Positions 8,461 through 17,875 of a stretch of DNA of 64,000 nucleotides are shown here, piece after piece. Within the stretch, counting starts at the first letter, position 1. Each line of letters opens with the position of its first letter. A program made the translations under genes and the position numbers. The notes under the pieces were generated by a model. It saw only the letters and a program-made list of their open reading frames with translations, was not told the DNA's origin and searched no databases. Location of the stretch: contig CP102274.1 in assembly GCA_025149285.1 (NCBI GenBank), forward strand, positions 3,932,001 to 3,996,000. The letters are read 5' to 3'. The DNA comes from Hungatella hathewayi. Lineage in GTDB: Bacteria; Bacillota; Clostridia; Lachnospirales; Lachnospiraceae.

Positions 8461-10615
8461 GAAGCGTTACCTCCTCAATGGGTAATGTAAAGCAAAAAAC
8501 AGTTCCCTCCGGTTCATTGTCCCGCACTTCTATTGTTCCGCCATGGGCAGTGATAATTGATTTACAGAGTGCCAGTCCCAAACCAAGGCTGCGTCGGCTG
8601 TCGGCAATTTTTGTACTGGAAGTATAGAACATGTCAAAGATCCGGAGCTTGACCTCGTCAGAGATACCTGGACCGTTGTCAGAAATTTCGGTAACAACCC
8701 AATCGCCTGAAGTAAATGTGCGAACGGTTATAGTGGACCCTTGGGGCGTATATTTAATAGCATTGTCAACAATATTTATTACGACCTGTACGATAAGCCG
8801 CCCATCCATTCTGGCGAGCGCCAGCTCGTTTGACTGCGCCACCGTAATGTGATGCTCCACACTTTTCCGGTTTATATGGTGCAAAGCTTCCGCGACCACA
8901 TCGTCCATAAGCTCCGGTTTCAGCCGCAGATTCATACTGCCGTCCTCTATGCGCGTAACCGCCAGCAGATTTTCCACTAAATTAATCAGCCACAATGAAT
9001 CATCATAAATATCGCCATACAACTGTCTGCGCTTTTCCTGTGGGATAACTGTGTCATTGGCCAGAAGTACGCCCGCATTTCCAGAAATTGAGGTCAAAGG
9101 AGTTCGCAGATCATGGGAAATAGCCCGCAGCAGATTCGCACGAAGCTGCTCGTTTTTAGCAAGAACCGCCGCCTGCTCTTTCTCACGGGTGGTCTGCTCA
9201 TTTTTAAGCGCCATTGCACATTCACCGAGTATGGAAAGCAGAATACTGCTTTCAAATGGCTCCAATGCTCCTTGTTCCATTACAATCCCCACAACACCGT
9301 ATACCGCGTTTTCAATACGCACCGCCAAATACAGGCATTTGGCACTGGAAAGGGTGTCGGTTGTTGCGCCGGCACGTTTATTGTTTTGATAGACCCATGC
9401 GGCAACGGCCCGCTCGTTTTCTGAGCAATAGTCCTGTTTGTTCTGATTTTCGGAAAAGGAGAAAAACAGCGGTTCTGCCAGAGTATTGCCATCCTGTTTA
9501 GCATAGAATACAACACTGCGTTCCAACAGCCTTACTATCTGATGGGCGGTAACAGAGATAATATCTTCATTCCCGTTTACCTGCTGCAGCGCCTGATTAG
9601 TGTCAAACATGACTTTGGTTCGGTACGCTGCCTGAGCCGACTTCCGCGCCTGCCCTTTAATCCGTATTGCCAGATTGCCGGTGATTAATGCCGCCAAAAA
9701 CATGATAGGAAACGTCACAAAATAGCTTGGATCATAGGCTTTAAACGTAAAACGCGGCGAGGTAAAAAAGAAATTAAACATCAAAACGCTTGCCAGCGAA
9801 GTTACTAAACAGTAAATTCGAGCGGAAGTGCACACCGCTGTCAAAAGGACGCCCAATATGTAAACGGTAATGATATTTGCTTCGCTGAAGCCAAAATGAT
9901 AAAAGACAAAGCCAATACCGGTTGCCACAGCCAGAATTGCCGCGCTACGCAGTAGATCAGCGACAGAAAAAGGGGGGACCGGGTTTCCTGCCTTCTGCGG
10001 ACGATAGCCCGGAACTGGTCTGTCCGGAAGGATGTAGACCTCCAGCTTCGGCGCGTATATGGTCAGCTTTTCCGTTAAAGTCTGCTTGGCAAACAGCCGC
10101 CTTTTCACGGCGTTGTCACGCCCTAATACGATTTTGGACACACCGGACAGACGCGCGTATTCAGCGATTTGCAGCGCGATATCATCTCCATAGGTAGTTT
10201 CAACCGATGCGCCAAGCTGCTCCGCAAGACGTATGTTTTCCCGCAGGCGAGTTTTATCGTCTGCGGACATGTTTTGAAATTCAGGCGTTTCCACAAAAAG
10301 TGCTGTGAATTCACCACGAAAAGCCTGTGCCATTCTTGCCGCCGCCCGAATAATCTTCGGATTGGTAGGGGAAGACGAAAGGCAGACCAGAATATGTTCG
10401 TCTGTATAATAATCACTGTTGTTCTGAACCTTCACACTTTCCGCCATACGGTTTACCCGGTCGGCGCAGCGTCTGAGCGCAATTTCCCGCAGTGCTGTCA
10501 GGTTCTCTACGCTAAAAAAATGATTAAGAGCCTGCCTTGCCTGTGCTTCCCGATAGATTTTTCCCTCATTTAATCGTTCAATCAGCTCCTGCGGCTCAAT
10601 GTCCACTAATTCCAC
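8453..10615 (-). CDS. kdpD: KdpD sensor kinase, C-terminal piece after an in-frame TGA
   Basis: This piece holds the universal-stress-like domain (DEHILVCLSSSPTNPKIIRA; VSKIVLGRDN), then four closely spaced membrane helices (about residues 225-325), a GAF-like region, and the H-box RAISHDLRTPLTSIS. The ATPase motifs are NIVDNAIKYTPQG, DNGPGIS and GLGLALCKSI. Coordinates use the first GTG after the TGA. It has no convincing ribosome site of its own, although GATGAGGTG lies about 17 nt upstream. It could be made by reinitiation, by low-level readthrough, or not at all. Confidence 0.8.
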   Translation of the reverse strand: MELVDIEPQELIERLNEGKIYREAQARQALNHFFSVENLTALREIALRRCADRVNRMAESVKVQNNSDYYTDEHILVCLSSSPTNPKIIRAAARMAQAFRGEFTALFVETPEFQNMSADDKTRLRENIRLAEQLGASVETTYGDDIALQIAEYARLSGVSKIVLGRDNAVKRRLFAKQTLTEKLTIYAPKLEVYILPDRPVPGYRPQKAGNPVPPFSVADLLRSAAILAVATGIGFVFYHFGFSEANIITVYILGVLLTAVCTSARIYCLVTSLASVLMFNFFFTSPRFTFKAYDPSYFVTFPIMFLAALITGNLAIRIKGQARKSAQAAYRTKVMFDTNQALQQVNGNEDIISVTAHQIVRLLERSVVFYAKQDGNTLAEPLFFSFSENQNKQDYCSENERAVAAWVYQNNKRAGATTDTLSSAKCLYLAVRIENAVYGVVGIVMEQGALEPFESSILLSILGECAMALKNEQTTREKEQAAVLAKNEQLRANLLRAISHDLRTPLTSISGNAGVLLANDTVIPQEKRRQLYGDIYDDSLWLINLVENLLAVTRIEDGSMNLRLKPELMDDVVAEALHHINRKSVEHHITVAQSNELALARMDGRLIVQVVINIVDNAIKYTPQGSTITVRTFTSGDWVVTEISDNGPGISDEVKLRIFDMFYTSSTKIADSRRSLGLGLALCKSIITAHGGTIEVRDNEPEGTVFCFTLPIEEVTLHE

Positions 10616-10624
10616 CTGGGATGC

Positions 10625-11149
10625 TCAATCAAACACCTCATCGGGTATGCGTTCCCGGACAGTGACACCAGTGATTGAGGCAACCATATCGTTGAGGCTT
10701 TCTATATGCTGGACATTTACGGTGGAATAGACATCAATCCCCGCCCGCAACAGTTCCCTGACGTCTTGATACCTCTTCCTGTTGCGGCAGCCTTTGGCAT
10801 TGGTATGCGCCAGTTCATCTACCAGAATGAGCTGCGGCCTGCGGGCCAGCGCCGCATCCAAGTCAAATTCCTTCAATGCAATTCCATTGTAAACATCCTC
10901 CATAAGCGACAGGCATTCCAGATTCTGTGTCAGTGCGGCGGTCTGCGGTCTTGCGTGAGGCTCTACATAACCGATTACCACGTCCACACCGCGCCGCTTC
11001 GCGGCATTGGCATCCTTCAACATAGCATACGTTTTTCCTACGCCGGCGGCATAACCGAAGAATATCTTCAAATGTCCGTTCTTGGAACTTTGTTCGTCTT
11101 CCTGTATTACACGGAGTATTTCATCCGGTTTGTTTTTCTTCTCTTCCAT
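10625..11149 (-). CDS. kdpD: KdpD, N-terminal signature domain, ended by in-frame TGA
   Basis: This 174-aa product begins at ATG 11149 with GAGGTG upstream. It carries the KdpD N-terminal ATP-binding domain: Walker A GYAAGVGKT (residues about 32-40) and Walker B-like LILVDELAHTN. Reading continues in the same frame past TGA (10627-10625) into ASQVELVDIEPQELIERLN, exactly the continuation expected of full-length KdpD. A single codon therefore splits a gene that would encode about 898 residues. This is most simply a nonsense mutation or sequence error. Confidence 0.85.
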   Translation of the reverse strand: MEEKKNKPDEILRVIQEDEQSSKNGHLKIFFGYAAGVGKTYAMLKDANAAKRRGVDVVIGYVEPHARPQTAALTQNLECLSLMEDVYNGIALKEFDLDAALARRPQLILVDELAHTNAKGCRNRKRYQDVRELLRAGIDVYSTVNVQHIESLNDMVASITGVTVRERIPDEVFD

Positions 11150-11364
11150 ATTACACCTCTCTCATCCCTGTGAATATAGAATACCATATTGAAAATAAAT
11201 CAGATATAAGTATTACAAACTGTCTATTAAGATTGTATAAAAATGGCGTTAACCAGTATCCGTTCTATTTAAGCTGACAACATATCCATTATATCATACG
11301 CTTCACACATGCTCTGATTCCATAGGCCGCAGTATATTGTCTCATGACATTATAGCATAAAAGT

Positions 11365-11400
11365 GCGGAGAGACAGAAAAACCGTCTCCCCGCTTTTTTT
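11365..11400 (-). terminator. terminator after kdpC
   Basis: GCGGAGAGAC (11365-11374) pairs with GTCTCCCCGC (11384-11393) with one mismatch around a 9-nt loop. On the minus strand it lies directly after the kdpC stop and is followed by CTTTTAT. On the plus strand seven T follow, so it could work both ways. It separates kdpFABC from kdpDE. The rest of the 11150-11398 gap is AT-rich and should contain the kdpD promoter, which I could not place with certainty. Confidence 0.75.
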
Positions 11401-12001
11401 ACAGAATACCATCCAGCATTAAATTGACCTTTAACACATTCACTATTTTCTCTCCAAAGATGCCCAGGAATTGACCATCTGTGCATTTTGCTATGATTTC
11501 CCGCACCTCCTGCTCGCTTTTTCCGCTGGCTGTGGCAACACGCGTTACCTGATATTCCGCCGCTGCCGGAGAAATATGTGGGTCAAGCCCGCTGCCCGAA
11601 CAAGTGACCAAATCCACAGGGATGGCCGTATCCTTCATTATGGGATTTGATTTTTGTATTTTTTCCACTCGTTCCGCTACCAATGCGGCATATTCGGCGC
11701 TTGTTGGGCTTAAATTAGAGGGCGCGGAGTACATTAATATATTGCCCTCCCCATCTCGATAAGTCGTCACATCCAAATTCATAATTCGTCCCCAAAAATG
11801 AGCATCATCCGTATAATACTGGCCAAGCAGCTCGCTGCCGTATTTCACTCCGCCGATTTCAATCATACTTCCATTTGCCTTCTGAGGGAACAATACCTGT
11901 GCAAAACCTGTCACTGCGCCAGTATAAAACACGCCGCACAATAGGGTAAAAATCAGAAAGAGGCCAGCCGCGCGCAGCAAAATATCTTTCATTGTTTTCA
12001 T
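11399..12001 (-). CDS. kdpC: potassium-transporting ATPase subunit C (KdpC), 200 aa
   Basis: Single-span subunit that stabilises the KdpFABC complex and helps nucleotide binding by KdpB. An N-terminal membrane helix (AAGLFLIFTLLCGVFYTGAV) precedes a periplasm-type domain. That domain has family motifs FWGRIMNLD, SNLSPTSAEYAA, IPVDLVTCSGSGLDPHISPA and LGIFGEKIVNVLKVNLML. The start is ATG 12001 because GGAGGTG is correctly spaced before it. It is the last gene of kdpFABC and is followed by a terminator. Confidence 0.95.
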   Translation of the reverse strand: MKTMKDILLRAAGLFLIFTLLCGVFYTGAVTGFAQVLFPQKANGSMIEIGGVKYGSELLGQYYTDDAHFWGRIMNLDVTTYRDGEGNILMYSAPSNLSPTSAEYAALVAERVEKIQKSNPIMKDTAIPVDLVTCSGSGLDPHISPAAAEYQVTRVATASGKSEQEVREIIAKCTDGQFLGIFGEKIVNVLKVNLMLDGIL

Positions 12002-12026
12002 AAAGACACCTCCAAATTCTAATTGA

Positions 12027-14093
12027 CTATGCAAGCCCGCAGGCTGCTAACAACATATCAATCAGTTTCACAAAAATGAACGGTGTGGCAAGCCCGCCAA
12101 GGCCGTAAACCTGCAGATTGCGGGAGAGTAACTTTCCAGCCGGTACTTCGCGGTATTTCACGCCCCTGAGCGCCAGCGGAATCAGCGCAATGATGATAAG
12201 TGCGTTATAAATAATTGCGGACAATACCGCACTCTGCGGAGAATGCAGTCCCATGACGTTCAGTGCGGCCAGACCGGGGTACAGTCCCATGAACAGCGCC
12301 GGAATGATTGCAAAATATTTCGCTACATCATTGGCGATTGAGAAAGTCGTCAAACTGCCGCGCGTCATCAAAAGCTGCTTTCCAATCCGCACAATTTCTA
12401 TCAGCTTAGTGGGTGATGAGTCCAGATCTACCATATTGCCAGCTTCCTTTGCCGCCTGCGTACCGGTATTCATCGCAACCGCTACATCTGCCTGGGCCAA
12501 TGCCGGTGCATCGTTTGTACCATCGCCAGTCATGGCTACAAGGTGTCCCTTACTTTGAAAATCGCGAATCATCATGAGCTTTCCTTCTGGGGTTGCTTCA
12601 GCGAGAAAGTCATCCACTCCGGCTTCCGCCGCGATAGCCGCCGCTGTCAGCGGGTTGTCTCCGGTAATCATAATGGTCTTAATTCCCATTTTCCGAAGAT
12701 CTGCAAACTTCTCCTTCACGCCCTGCTTAACGATATCCTTCAGATGGATAACACCCAAAATTTTGTGATCTTTCGCCACAACCAGCGGCGTGCCACCCTG
12801 GTTAGCGATTTCCTTGACCACCCGGTCACAGTCGTTGGAGAATGTTCCTCCGGCCGCCTCCACATAGTCACGGACAGAATCCGCCGCCCCTTTACGGATT
12901 TCAAGCCCGTCATAGTCCACGCCGCTCATACGTGTGGCCGCAGTGAACGGGCTAAAAACCATGCCCCTGTCCTGCAGTGTCCGGCCCCGCAGTCCAAACT
13001 TTTCTTTTGCAAGTATCACAACGCTTCTGCCCTCCGGCGTCTCGTCAGCGAGGGAGGAAAGCTGTGCTGCATCGGCAAGCTCTCTTGGGTCGGCTCCGTC
13101 CACAGGAATGAAGTCACAGGCCTGTCGATTGCCCAGCGTGATTGTGCCGGTTTTGTCCAACATCAGAATATCAACATCTCCGGCTGCTTCAATGGCTCTG
13201 CCGCTCATAGCAAGCACATTGGCCTGATTGAGACGGCTCATTCCCGCAATACCGATTGCGGAAAGCAACGCGCCGATGGTGGTGGGCGCGAGGCAGACCA
13301 GCAGCGCCACTAATGTCGTAACCGAGGTTGGATTCGATATGTCAGCCAATTTTGCTGAAAAAGCAGAGTAAGCGTACAAAGACATCGTAACCAAAATAAA
13401 AATGACAGACAACGCAATCAGAAAAATCTGGAGTGCAATTTCATTCGGTGTCTTTTTACGTGCCGCGCCTTCCACCATAGCAATCATCTTATCAAGAAAA
13501 CTCTCTCCGGCCTCATTTGTCACCTGAACAATAATCCAGTCGGAAAGAACTGTCGTGCCACCGGTCACAGCGCTGCGGTCTCCGCCCGCCTCCCGGATCA
13601 CCGGAGCGGACTCTCCGGTAATGGCGGACTCATCCACGCTGGCAGCACCCTCGATTACTTCACCGTCCGCGGGAATCTGTTTTCCGGCTTTTACAATTAC
13701 GATATCACCCTTTTTGAGAAGTGATGAGGATATTGCAATCGCGTCATTTTTACGGCTTATGGACGGGATGCGATGCGCTTCCACATCTTTTTTTGCAGCC
13801 CGCAGAGAATCCGCCTGCGCCTTGCCGCGTCCCTCGGCAATAGCCTCGGCAAAGTTTGCGAACAGGCAGGTGAACCATAAAATCACCGCGATGGTCAGCG
13901 TATAGCCCGAGGGGGCGTCCATAATTCCAAACAGGGAAACAACCCACAGTACGCTGGTCAGGACCGCGGACAGATAAACCAACAGCATAACCGGGTTTTG
14001 CGCCTGCGTTTTGGGATCCAGCTTTATAAAAGAATCCTTAATGGCTCTGCCGAGCATTTTTTTGTTGGCAAAAACGCTTGTTGCGTTCGTCAT
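12027..14093 (-). CDS. kdpB: potassium-transporting P-type ATPase KdpB, 688 aa
   Basis: Catalytic subunit that hydrolyses ATP and energises K+ uptake through KdpA. All P-type landmarks are visible: actuator motif ITGESAPV, phosphorylation motif [10 protein letters not shown] (Asp near residue 313), nucleotide-binding domain with [16 protein letters not shown], and hinge [20 protein letters not shown]. About seven membrane helices fit the family. Length is standard. The start at 14093 follows GGAGGTATCATAA, 14 nt after kdpA ends. I see no unusual substitutions. Confidence 0.97.
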   Translation of the reverse strand: MTNATSVFANKKMLGRAIKDSFIKLDPKTQAQNPVMLLVYLSAVLTSVLWVVSLFGIMDAPSGYTLTIAVILWFTCLFANFAEAIAEGRGKAQADSLRAAKKDVEAHRIPSISRKNDAIAISSSLLKKGDIVIVKAGKQIPADGEVIEGAASVDESAITGESAPVIREAGGDRSAVTGGTTVLSDWIIVQVTNEAGESFLDKMIAMVEGAARKKTPNEIALQIFLIALSVIFILVTMSLYAYSAFSAKLADISNPTSVTTLVALLVCLAPTTIGALLSAIGIAGMSRLNQANVLAMSGRAIEAAGDVDILMLDKTGTITLGNRQACDFIPVDGADPRELADAAQLSSLADETPEGRSVVILAKEKFGLRGRTLQDRGMVFSPFTAATRMSGVDYDGLEIRKGAADSVRDYVEAAGGTFSNDCDRVVKEIANQGGTPLVVAKDHKILGVIHLKDIVKQGVKEKFADLRKMGIKTIMITGDNPLTAAAIAAEAGVDDFLAEATPEGKLMMIRDFQSKGHLVAMTGDGTNDAPALAQADVAVAMNTGTQAAKEAGNMVDLDSSPTKLIEIVRIGKQLLMTRGSLTTFSIANDVAKYFAIIPALFMGLYPGLAALNVMGLHSPQSAVLSAIIYNALIIIALIPLALRGVKYREVPAGKLLSRNLQVYGLGGLATPFIFVKLIDMLLAACGLA

Positions 14094-14107
14094 TTATGAT
14101 ACCTCCT

Positions 14108-15925
14108 TTATGCAATGCCGCTGAAGAACTCTGCCAGCGGCCCCAGCGCCAGCGCTGGGAAGAAACTCAGAGCGCCCACCAGCAGCACGACAAAGATGAG
14201 CAGGAATATAAACATTCCATTAGTCGTGGAGAGCGTTCCGGCAGTTACAGCAATTTTCTTTTTTTCGGCCAGGCTGCCCGCGATGGCCAATGTCCCTACA
14301 ATGGGTAGAAAGCGTGCGAACAGCATGACAAGGCCGATTGAAACATTGAGGAATACAGTATTGGCATTAAAGCCCGCAAAGGCCGAACCGTTATTTCCTC
14401 CAGCGGAAGTGTATGCGTAAAGCATCTCGGAAAAGCCATGCGCGCCGCCGTTATTGAGACTGTCCATTACTTCCGGTACCATTGCCGCAGTTCCGCTTCC
14501 GGCTAAAATAGCAATCGGTGTGGCAAGACACGCCAGTACCGCCCATTTCATCTCACGAGGCTCAATTTTTTTACCAAGAAATTCCGGAGTGCGACCTACC
14601 ATCAGCCCTGCAATGAACACGGTCAAGATGGCGAAGGCCAGCATCCCGTAAAGTCCACAGCCTACGCCGCCAAAGATTACTTCGCCAATCTGCATTTGCA
14701 GCATCTGCGCCAAGCCGCCAAGCGGAGTGTAACTGTCGTGCATGGAGTTTACCGATCCGTTGGAGGCTGCCGTAGTAAAAGCTGCCCAGGTAGATGATGC
14801 CGTAATACCAAAACGGGTTTCCTTGCCCTCCATGTTGCCGCCCGCCTGATCTATCATGCCCATATTTACATTATTATTTGGGGAAAGCATTGTAGCGGCG
14901 CTTTGTTCATTGACCGCAATCAAGCTGAGTGAAGCAATCAGCATTAGAAACATGGCTAAAAAGATTGCAGTACCCTGCTTTTTGTTTTTGACCGCCTTGC
15001 CGAAGGTAAAGCAAAGCGCCATGGGAATTAAAAGCAACGAGAGCATTTCCAACAAATTAGTGAGTGCATTAGGATTTTCAAACGGGTGAGCTGAATTGAC
15101 GCCAAAGAAACCACCTCCGTTGGTTCCTGTCTGCTTGATGGCAATCTGGCTTGCTGCTGGACCCATTGGAACAAACTGCTCCGTTATAATTCTGGCATCA
15201 GGAACGAGTTTTCCGTCAACTGTTACCTTCTTTGTTTCAAGGTCGATATCTGCGTCTTCGAGAATCTCACTGCTTGCGCTAACCGCCACAGGCTCCAGCA
15301 GCATTACCTCCTCTGCCGGTTTCAGATTTTGTACCACGCCTCCAGCCACTAATAGCAGGGCGAGCACAAGGTTCAGCGGAATCAGAATATGTAAGACAAT
15401 CCGCGTCATATCTACCCAAAAACTGCCGATTCCCTTTGCCTTGACCCTGGTAAAGCCACGAATCAAGGCAAACAGCACAGCAATGCCGGTGGCGGCAGAT
15501 ACAAAGTTCTGCACTGTCAGGCCAACAGCCTGCGTCAGATAGCTCAAAGTCGATTCACCGGAATACGACTGCCAGTTCGTGTTGGTTACAAAGCTGGCGG
15601 CGGTGTTAAAAGCTAAATGCCAGCTTGTGCCGGCGAGTCCCTGTGGATTGCCCGGCAGCGCGCCTTGTAAAAGCTGGAGCAGGAACAGGAAAACAAATCC
15701 AATACCAGAGAAAAGAAAAACGGATGAGAGATACTGCTTCCAAGTCATATCCTCACTCTCTTGCACATGAAGGACTTTGCATACAATCCGTTCGCAGGGT
15801 GTGAAAATTGAGGAGAAAATGGTTTTCTCGCCATACATCACCTTTTTCATGTAAGTTCCTAACGGAATTGCCAGCACAACCAAAACCGCCAGGTAAAGAA
15901 CATATTGCATGATTGAACCAGCCAT
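14108..15925 (-). CDS. kdpA: potassium-transporting ATPase subunit A (KdpA), 605 aa
   Basis: Channel-like K+-translocating subunit of the superfamily of K+ transporters. Family landmarks include TNTNWQSYSGE, GTNGGGFFGVNSAHPFENP, SSTWAAFTTAASNGSVNSMH and GGNNGSAFAGF, which form the four selectivity-filter repeats. About ten to twelve membrane segments are visible. At 605 aa it is somewhat longer than the usual ~560. The ATG shares one base with the stop of the upstream 49-aa gene (TGATG), indicating coupled translation. Confidence 0.97.
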   Translation of the reverse strand: MAGSIMQYVLYLAVLVVLAIPLGTYMKKVMYGEKTIFSSIFTPCERIVCKVLHVQESEDMTWKQYLSSVFLFSGIGFVFLFLLQLLQGALPGNPQGLAGTSWHLAFNTAASFVTNTNWQSYSGESTLSYLTQAVGLTVQNFVSAATGIAVLFALIRGFTRVKAKGIGSFWVDMTRIVLHILIPLNLVLALLLVAGGVVQNLKPAEEVMLLEPVAVSASSEILEDADIDLETKKVTVDGKLVPDARIITEQFVPMGPAASQIAIKQTGTNGGGFFGVNSAHPFENPNALTNLLEMLSLLLIPMALCFTFGKAVKNKKQGTAIFLAMFLMLIASLSLIAVNEQSAATMLSPNNNVNMGMIDQAGGNMEGKETRFGITASSTWAAFTTAASNGSVNSMHDSYTPLGGLAQMLQMQIGEVIFGGVGCGLYGMLAFAILTVFIAGLMVGRTPEFLGKKIEPREMKWAVLACLATPIAILAGSGTAAMVPEVMDSLNNGGAHGFSEMLYAYTSAGGNNGSAFAGFNANTVFLNVSIGLVMLFARFLPIVGTLAIAGSLAEKKKIAVTAGTLSTTNGMFIFLLIFVVLLVGALSFFPALALGPLAEFFSGIA

Positions 15926-16074
15926 CAGGAATCCCTCCTTTTTTGCACCTGCACATCATATTTTTGCATAGGATGGATGTGCTTTGTAACTTTGTTATAA
16001 ATAAACACAAACAGGGCGAAGGATGCAAGTATGACAATTACCATGCCCAAACGCCATAAAAAATAGATTCCCAT
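15925..16074 (-). CDS. 49-aa single-span membrane protein inside the kdp operon
   Basis: This small gene lies between kdpF and kdpA. Its ATG (16074) overlaps the TAA of kdpF (TAATG), its TGA overlaps the kdpA ATG, and GGGAGGAG precedes it. The product MGIYFLWRLGMVIVILASFA continues FVFIYNKVTKHIH and ends with a basic, polar tail. It has one hydrophobic helix and a cytosolic tail of about 25 residues. I know of no standard Kdp subunit with this form besides KdpF, which is encoded separately just upstream. A role in complex assembly or regulation is inference from its coupled position. Confidence 0.75.
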   Translation of the reverse strand: MGIYFLWRLGMVIVILASFALFVFIYNKVTKHIHPMQKYDVQVQKRRDS

Positions 16075-16163
16075 TATTTCTCGTCTCCTCCCATTAAAAT
16101 GTAAATGTAGTAGATTAGCAGCGCAGCCATGCACATGCCAATGATACCAATAAGTATTTGCAT
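16074..16163 (-). CDS. kdpF: KdpF-like 29-aa membrane peptide
   Basis: A 30-codon gene starts at ATG 16163 after AAGGAGG. The product begins MQILIGIIGMCMAALLIYYI and ends YILMGGDEK, one hydrophobic helix with an acidic C-terminus. Size, position at the head of kdpABC and the single helix fit KdpF, the lipid-like stabilising subunit. Sequence identity in KdpF is low, so the assignment relies mostly on context. Confidence 0.75.
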   Translation of the reverse strand: MQILIGIIGMCMAALLIYYIYILMGGDEK

Positions 16164-16254
16164 AGTTTATGTCCTCCTTATCGTCACAAATTATATATGA
16201 AAATGAATAAAAACAGCGTTAGCAGCCATGGAACCACATAAAGTTTCCATAAAA

Positions 16255-16449
16255 TCAAAGCCAGCCAAACATCCATGCAATAGGTAATATGACTATCGTC
16301 GTACTGACACCAACTGCCGCTAAAATAAAAATGGGGACACCCACAACAATTCCCACAAAACTCAGGAACGGATGTTTAAATATAAAATGTTCTGCTTTCT
16401 GATCAAATGTGATTTCCCATGTCTTTATTGTCTGTATCATGTATGTCAT
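16255..16449 (-). CDS. 64-aa small membrane protein upstream of kdp
   Basis: Starts at ATG 16449 after AGGAGG (spacing 8). The product has an amphipathic N-terminal half (WEITFDQKAEHFIFKHPFLS) and a long hydrophobic stretch FVGIVVGVPIFILAAVGVST followed by a second short one ending WMFGWL. I do not recognise it. It lies 91 nt upstream of kdpF on the same strand and may be the first gene of the kdp transcript, in which case a role in K+ response is possible but unproven. Confidence 0.65.
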   Translation of the reverse strand: MTYMIQTIKTWEITFDQKAEHFIFKHPFLSFVGIVVGVPIFILAAVGVSTTIVILPIAWMFGWL

Positions 16450-16798
16450 GTTTTATTCCTCCTGCACATTCAGAATAGCAGAGAAAAAATAAAACCGGTA
16501 AAAAGAGGTGACTTTACAAGATTAAGATAAAGTAAGTGTGAGAAAAAATTGGAAAAAACGACAGATATATCACTTTCGAGTAGTGTTTCTTATTTTTTCT
16601 GCTGTTTAGTTTTTTTATCAACCACAAAAACTCCGTAGAATTGTTTAAATGCTCATGTTTCTATGGCTTGGGGTCATAATATTGCTGCATAGCCATCAGA
16701 TTTCATGAATATGATGAAAAATTTATTCAGACATTGCATATAATCCTAATTCAGTAAAGCTGCTTTTAGCAATAAAATCTTGTCCCCATTATGCAAAG
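16450..16798. other. gene-free stretch upstream of the kdp cluster
   Basis: About 350 nt of AT-rich sequence with no convincing ORF. It must contain the promoter of the kdp transcript on the minus strand. I looked for a c-di-AMP (ydaO) or other riboswitch and a clear KdpE box and could not identify either. Confidence 0.5.
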
Positions 16799-16800
16799 AA

Positions 16801-16839
16801 CAGGGGCATGATGCCAGTCTATTGGCTCCCATGCCCCTG
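16801..16839 (-). terminator. terminator after the PEBP-family gene
   Basis: CAGGGGCATG (16801-16810) and CATGCCCCTG (16830-16839) form a perfect 10-bp stem with a 19-nt loop, 7 nt beyond the stop of the minus-strand gene. TTCTTT follows on the minus strand. Confidence 0.75.
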
Positions 16840-16846
16840 CTTATAT

Positions 16847-17353
16847 TTAGATTTTGTCGTATATGCCCTTTAACGTATGCTTATCTAAAATATGCCCTTC
16901 CATCTTGTGATACAGCTCATTTAAGTAAAATCCCGTCTGCAGATCCAACAGGCCATCCAGTGCACAAACATGCAGCTCATAGGTATGTGCCTGATCGGGC
17001 GGTGTCATCCCCCCATAGAAGCAGGACCACTCCCTGCTCTGCTGTCCGCCCTGGATACTCGTCCAGCTATTGCAGCCCTGTATAAAGTCACTGGCCGTCT
17101 GGCTCTCATTATTCTTCAGCTCATTGCGCGTGATGTTCGCGGCCAGCCAATGAACCCATACAAATCCACCTGTAACCGGATAAGAGTCTTTGTCTTCCAG
17201 AATGACCGCAAAAGAAACGGTCTTCTCTGGCGCCTCCTCAATTTTAAATGGCAGGGAATACGTTGGAACCCCGTTTTCATTAAACTGGGTTCCGCGCCCT
17301 CCATATTGGTCCTGGATCTTTCCGCCAATGATTCCTGTACTCGTCACAATCAT
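16847..17353 (-). CDS. YbhB/YbcL (PEBP, Raf-kinase-inhibitor-like) family protein, 168 aa
   Basis: Soluble phosphatidylethanolamine-binding-protein fold. Landmarks are the ligand-pocket region VSFAVILEDKDSYPVTGGFVWVHWLA (family pattern D-x-D-P...HW), a central GGMTPPDQAHTYELHVCALD, and the C-terminal helix region ILDKHTLKGIYDKI. The start at ATG 17353 is preceded by GGAGGTGG; the in-frame codons further upstream lack such a site. Bacterial members have no settled function. It neighbours an HxlR regulator that may control it. Confidence 0.88.
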   Translation of the reverse strand: MIVTSTGIIGGKIQDQYGGRGTQFNENGVPTYSLPFKIEEAPEKTVSFAVILEDKDSYPVTGGFVWVHWLAANITRNELKNNESQTASDFIQGCNSWTSIQGGQQSREWSCFYGGMTPPDQAHTYELHVCALDGLLDLQTGFYLNELYHKMEGHILDKHTLKGIYDKI

Positions 17354-17434
17354 AATTCCACCTCCATGCGGTTTATTCAATACCATCATAGCCACATGGA
17401 TCCCCGGCGTAAATTACCCACTTTTTCGTAGGTA

Positions 17435-17800
17435 TTATTCCGGGACAACCCCCTTTTCAATCAGCAGCGCCTCTTTTCCCTGTGCTTTCAGATATTCAAT
17501 CCCAATATGCTGCATGATTTTTAGTGCCTGCAAAAGCTCCCGGCCCTGTCCGTCCGTTAAGGAATACTCTACATGCAACGGATAGCCCTCAAAGGATTTC
17601 TTCTCTACAAAACCATAGTCAATCAGCTCCTTTAGCTGCTCCAACAGCATCTTCTGTGTAATCCCGTCAATATCCTTTTCCAGCCTGGCAAGGGAGGTCG
17701 GTCCCAGGCGCAGCCGCCATATAATGATTGGCTTCCATTTGCCTTTTATCATATCATGCACCAGTTCCAGGGGGCATGTAAATTCTTCCCGCATTTTCAT
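17435..17800 (-). CDS. HxlR-family transcriptional regulator, 121 aa
   Basis: One-domain winged-helix DNA-binding protein. Family pattern is clear: CPLELVHDMIKGKWKPIIIW near the N-terminus, LEKDIDGITQKMLLEQLKEL for the recognition region, then GFVEKKSFEGYPLHVEYSLT for the wing. Only the Cys in FTCPLE is a candidate redox or electrophile sensor. Start is ATG 17800, with AAGGATG upstream. HxlR proteins usually control adjacent reductases. Here the adjacent upstream DNA holds an SDR remnant and downstream is a PEBP-family gene. Confidence 0.9.
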   Translation of the reverse strand: MKMREEFTCPLELVHDMIKGKWKPIIIWRLRLGPTSLARLEKDIDGITQKMLLEQLKELIDYGFVEKKSFEGYPLHVEYSLTDGQGRELLQALKIMQHIGIEYLKAQGKEALLIEKGVVPE

Positions 17801-17875
17801 ATTGCTGTCACATCCTTTGCCCCCTATCTTACCTCAAATTCTCTTTTTTCTCAATGCCATTGACAGCTTTGTAAA

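Noticed and set aside
10625..10627. TGA in kdpD as recoding (selenocysteine or reassigned codon)
   Set aside because: Many genes in the window use TGA as a real stop, including coupled ATGA overlaps, and no SECIS-like hairpin directly follows.
12543..13313. Long plus-strand ORF (256 codons) opposite kdpB
   Set aside because: It is antisense to a clear P-type ATPase, has no family resemblance or good start site, and is explained by the GC pattern of kdpB.
16164..16798. c-di-AMP or other riboswitch ahead of the kdp genes
   Set aside because: No recognisable conserved core or long-range stem was found in either gap.
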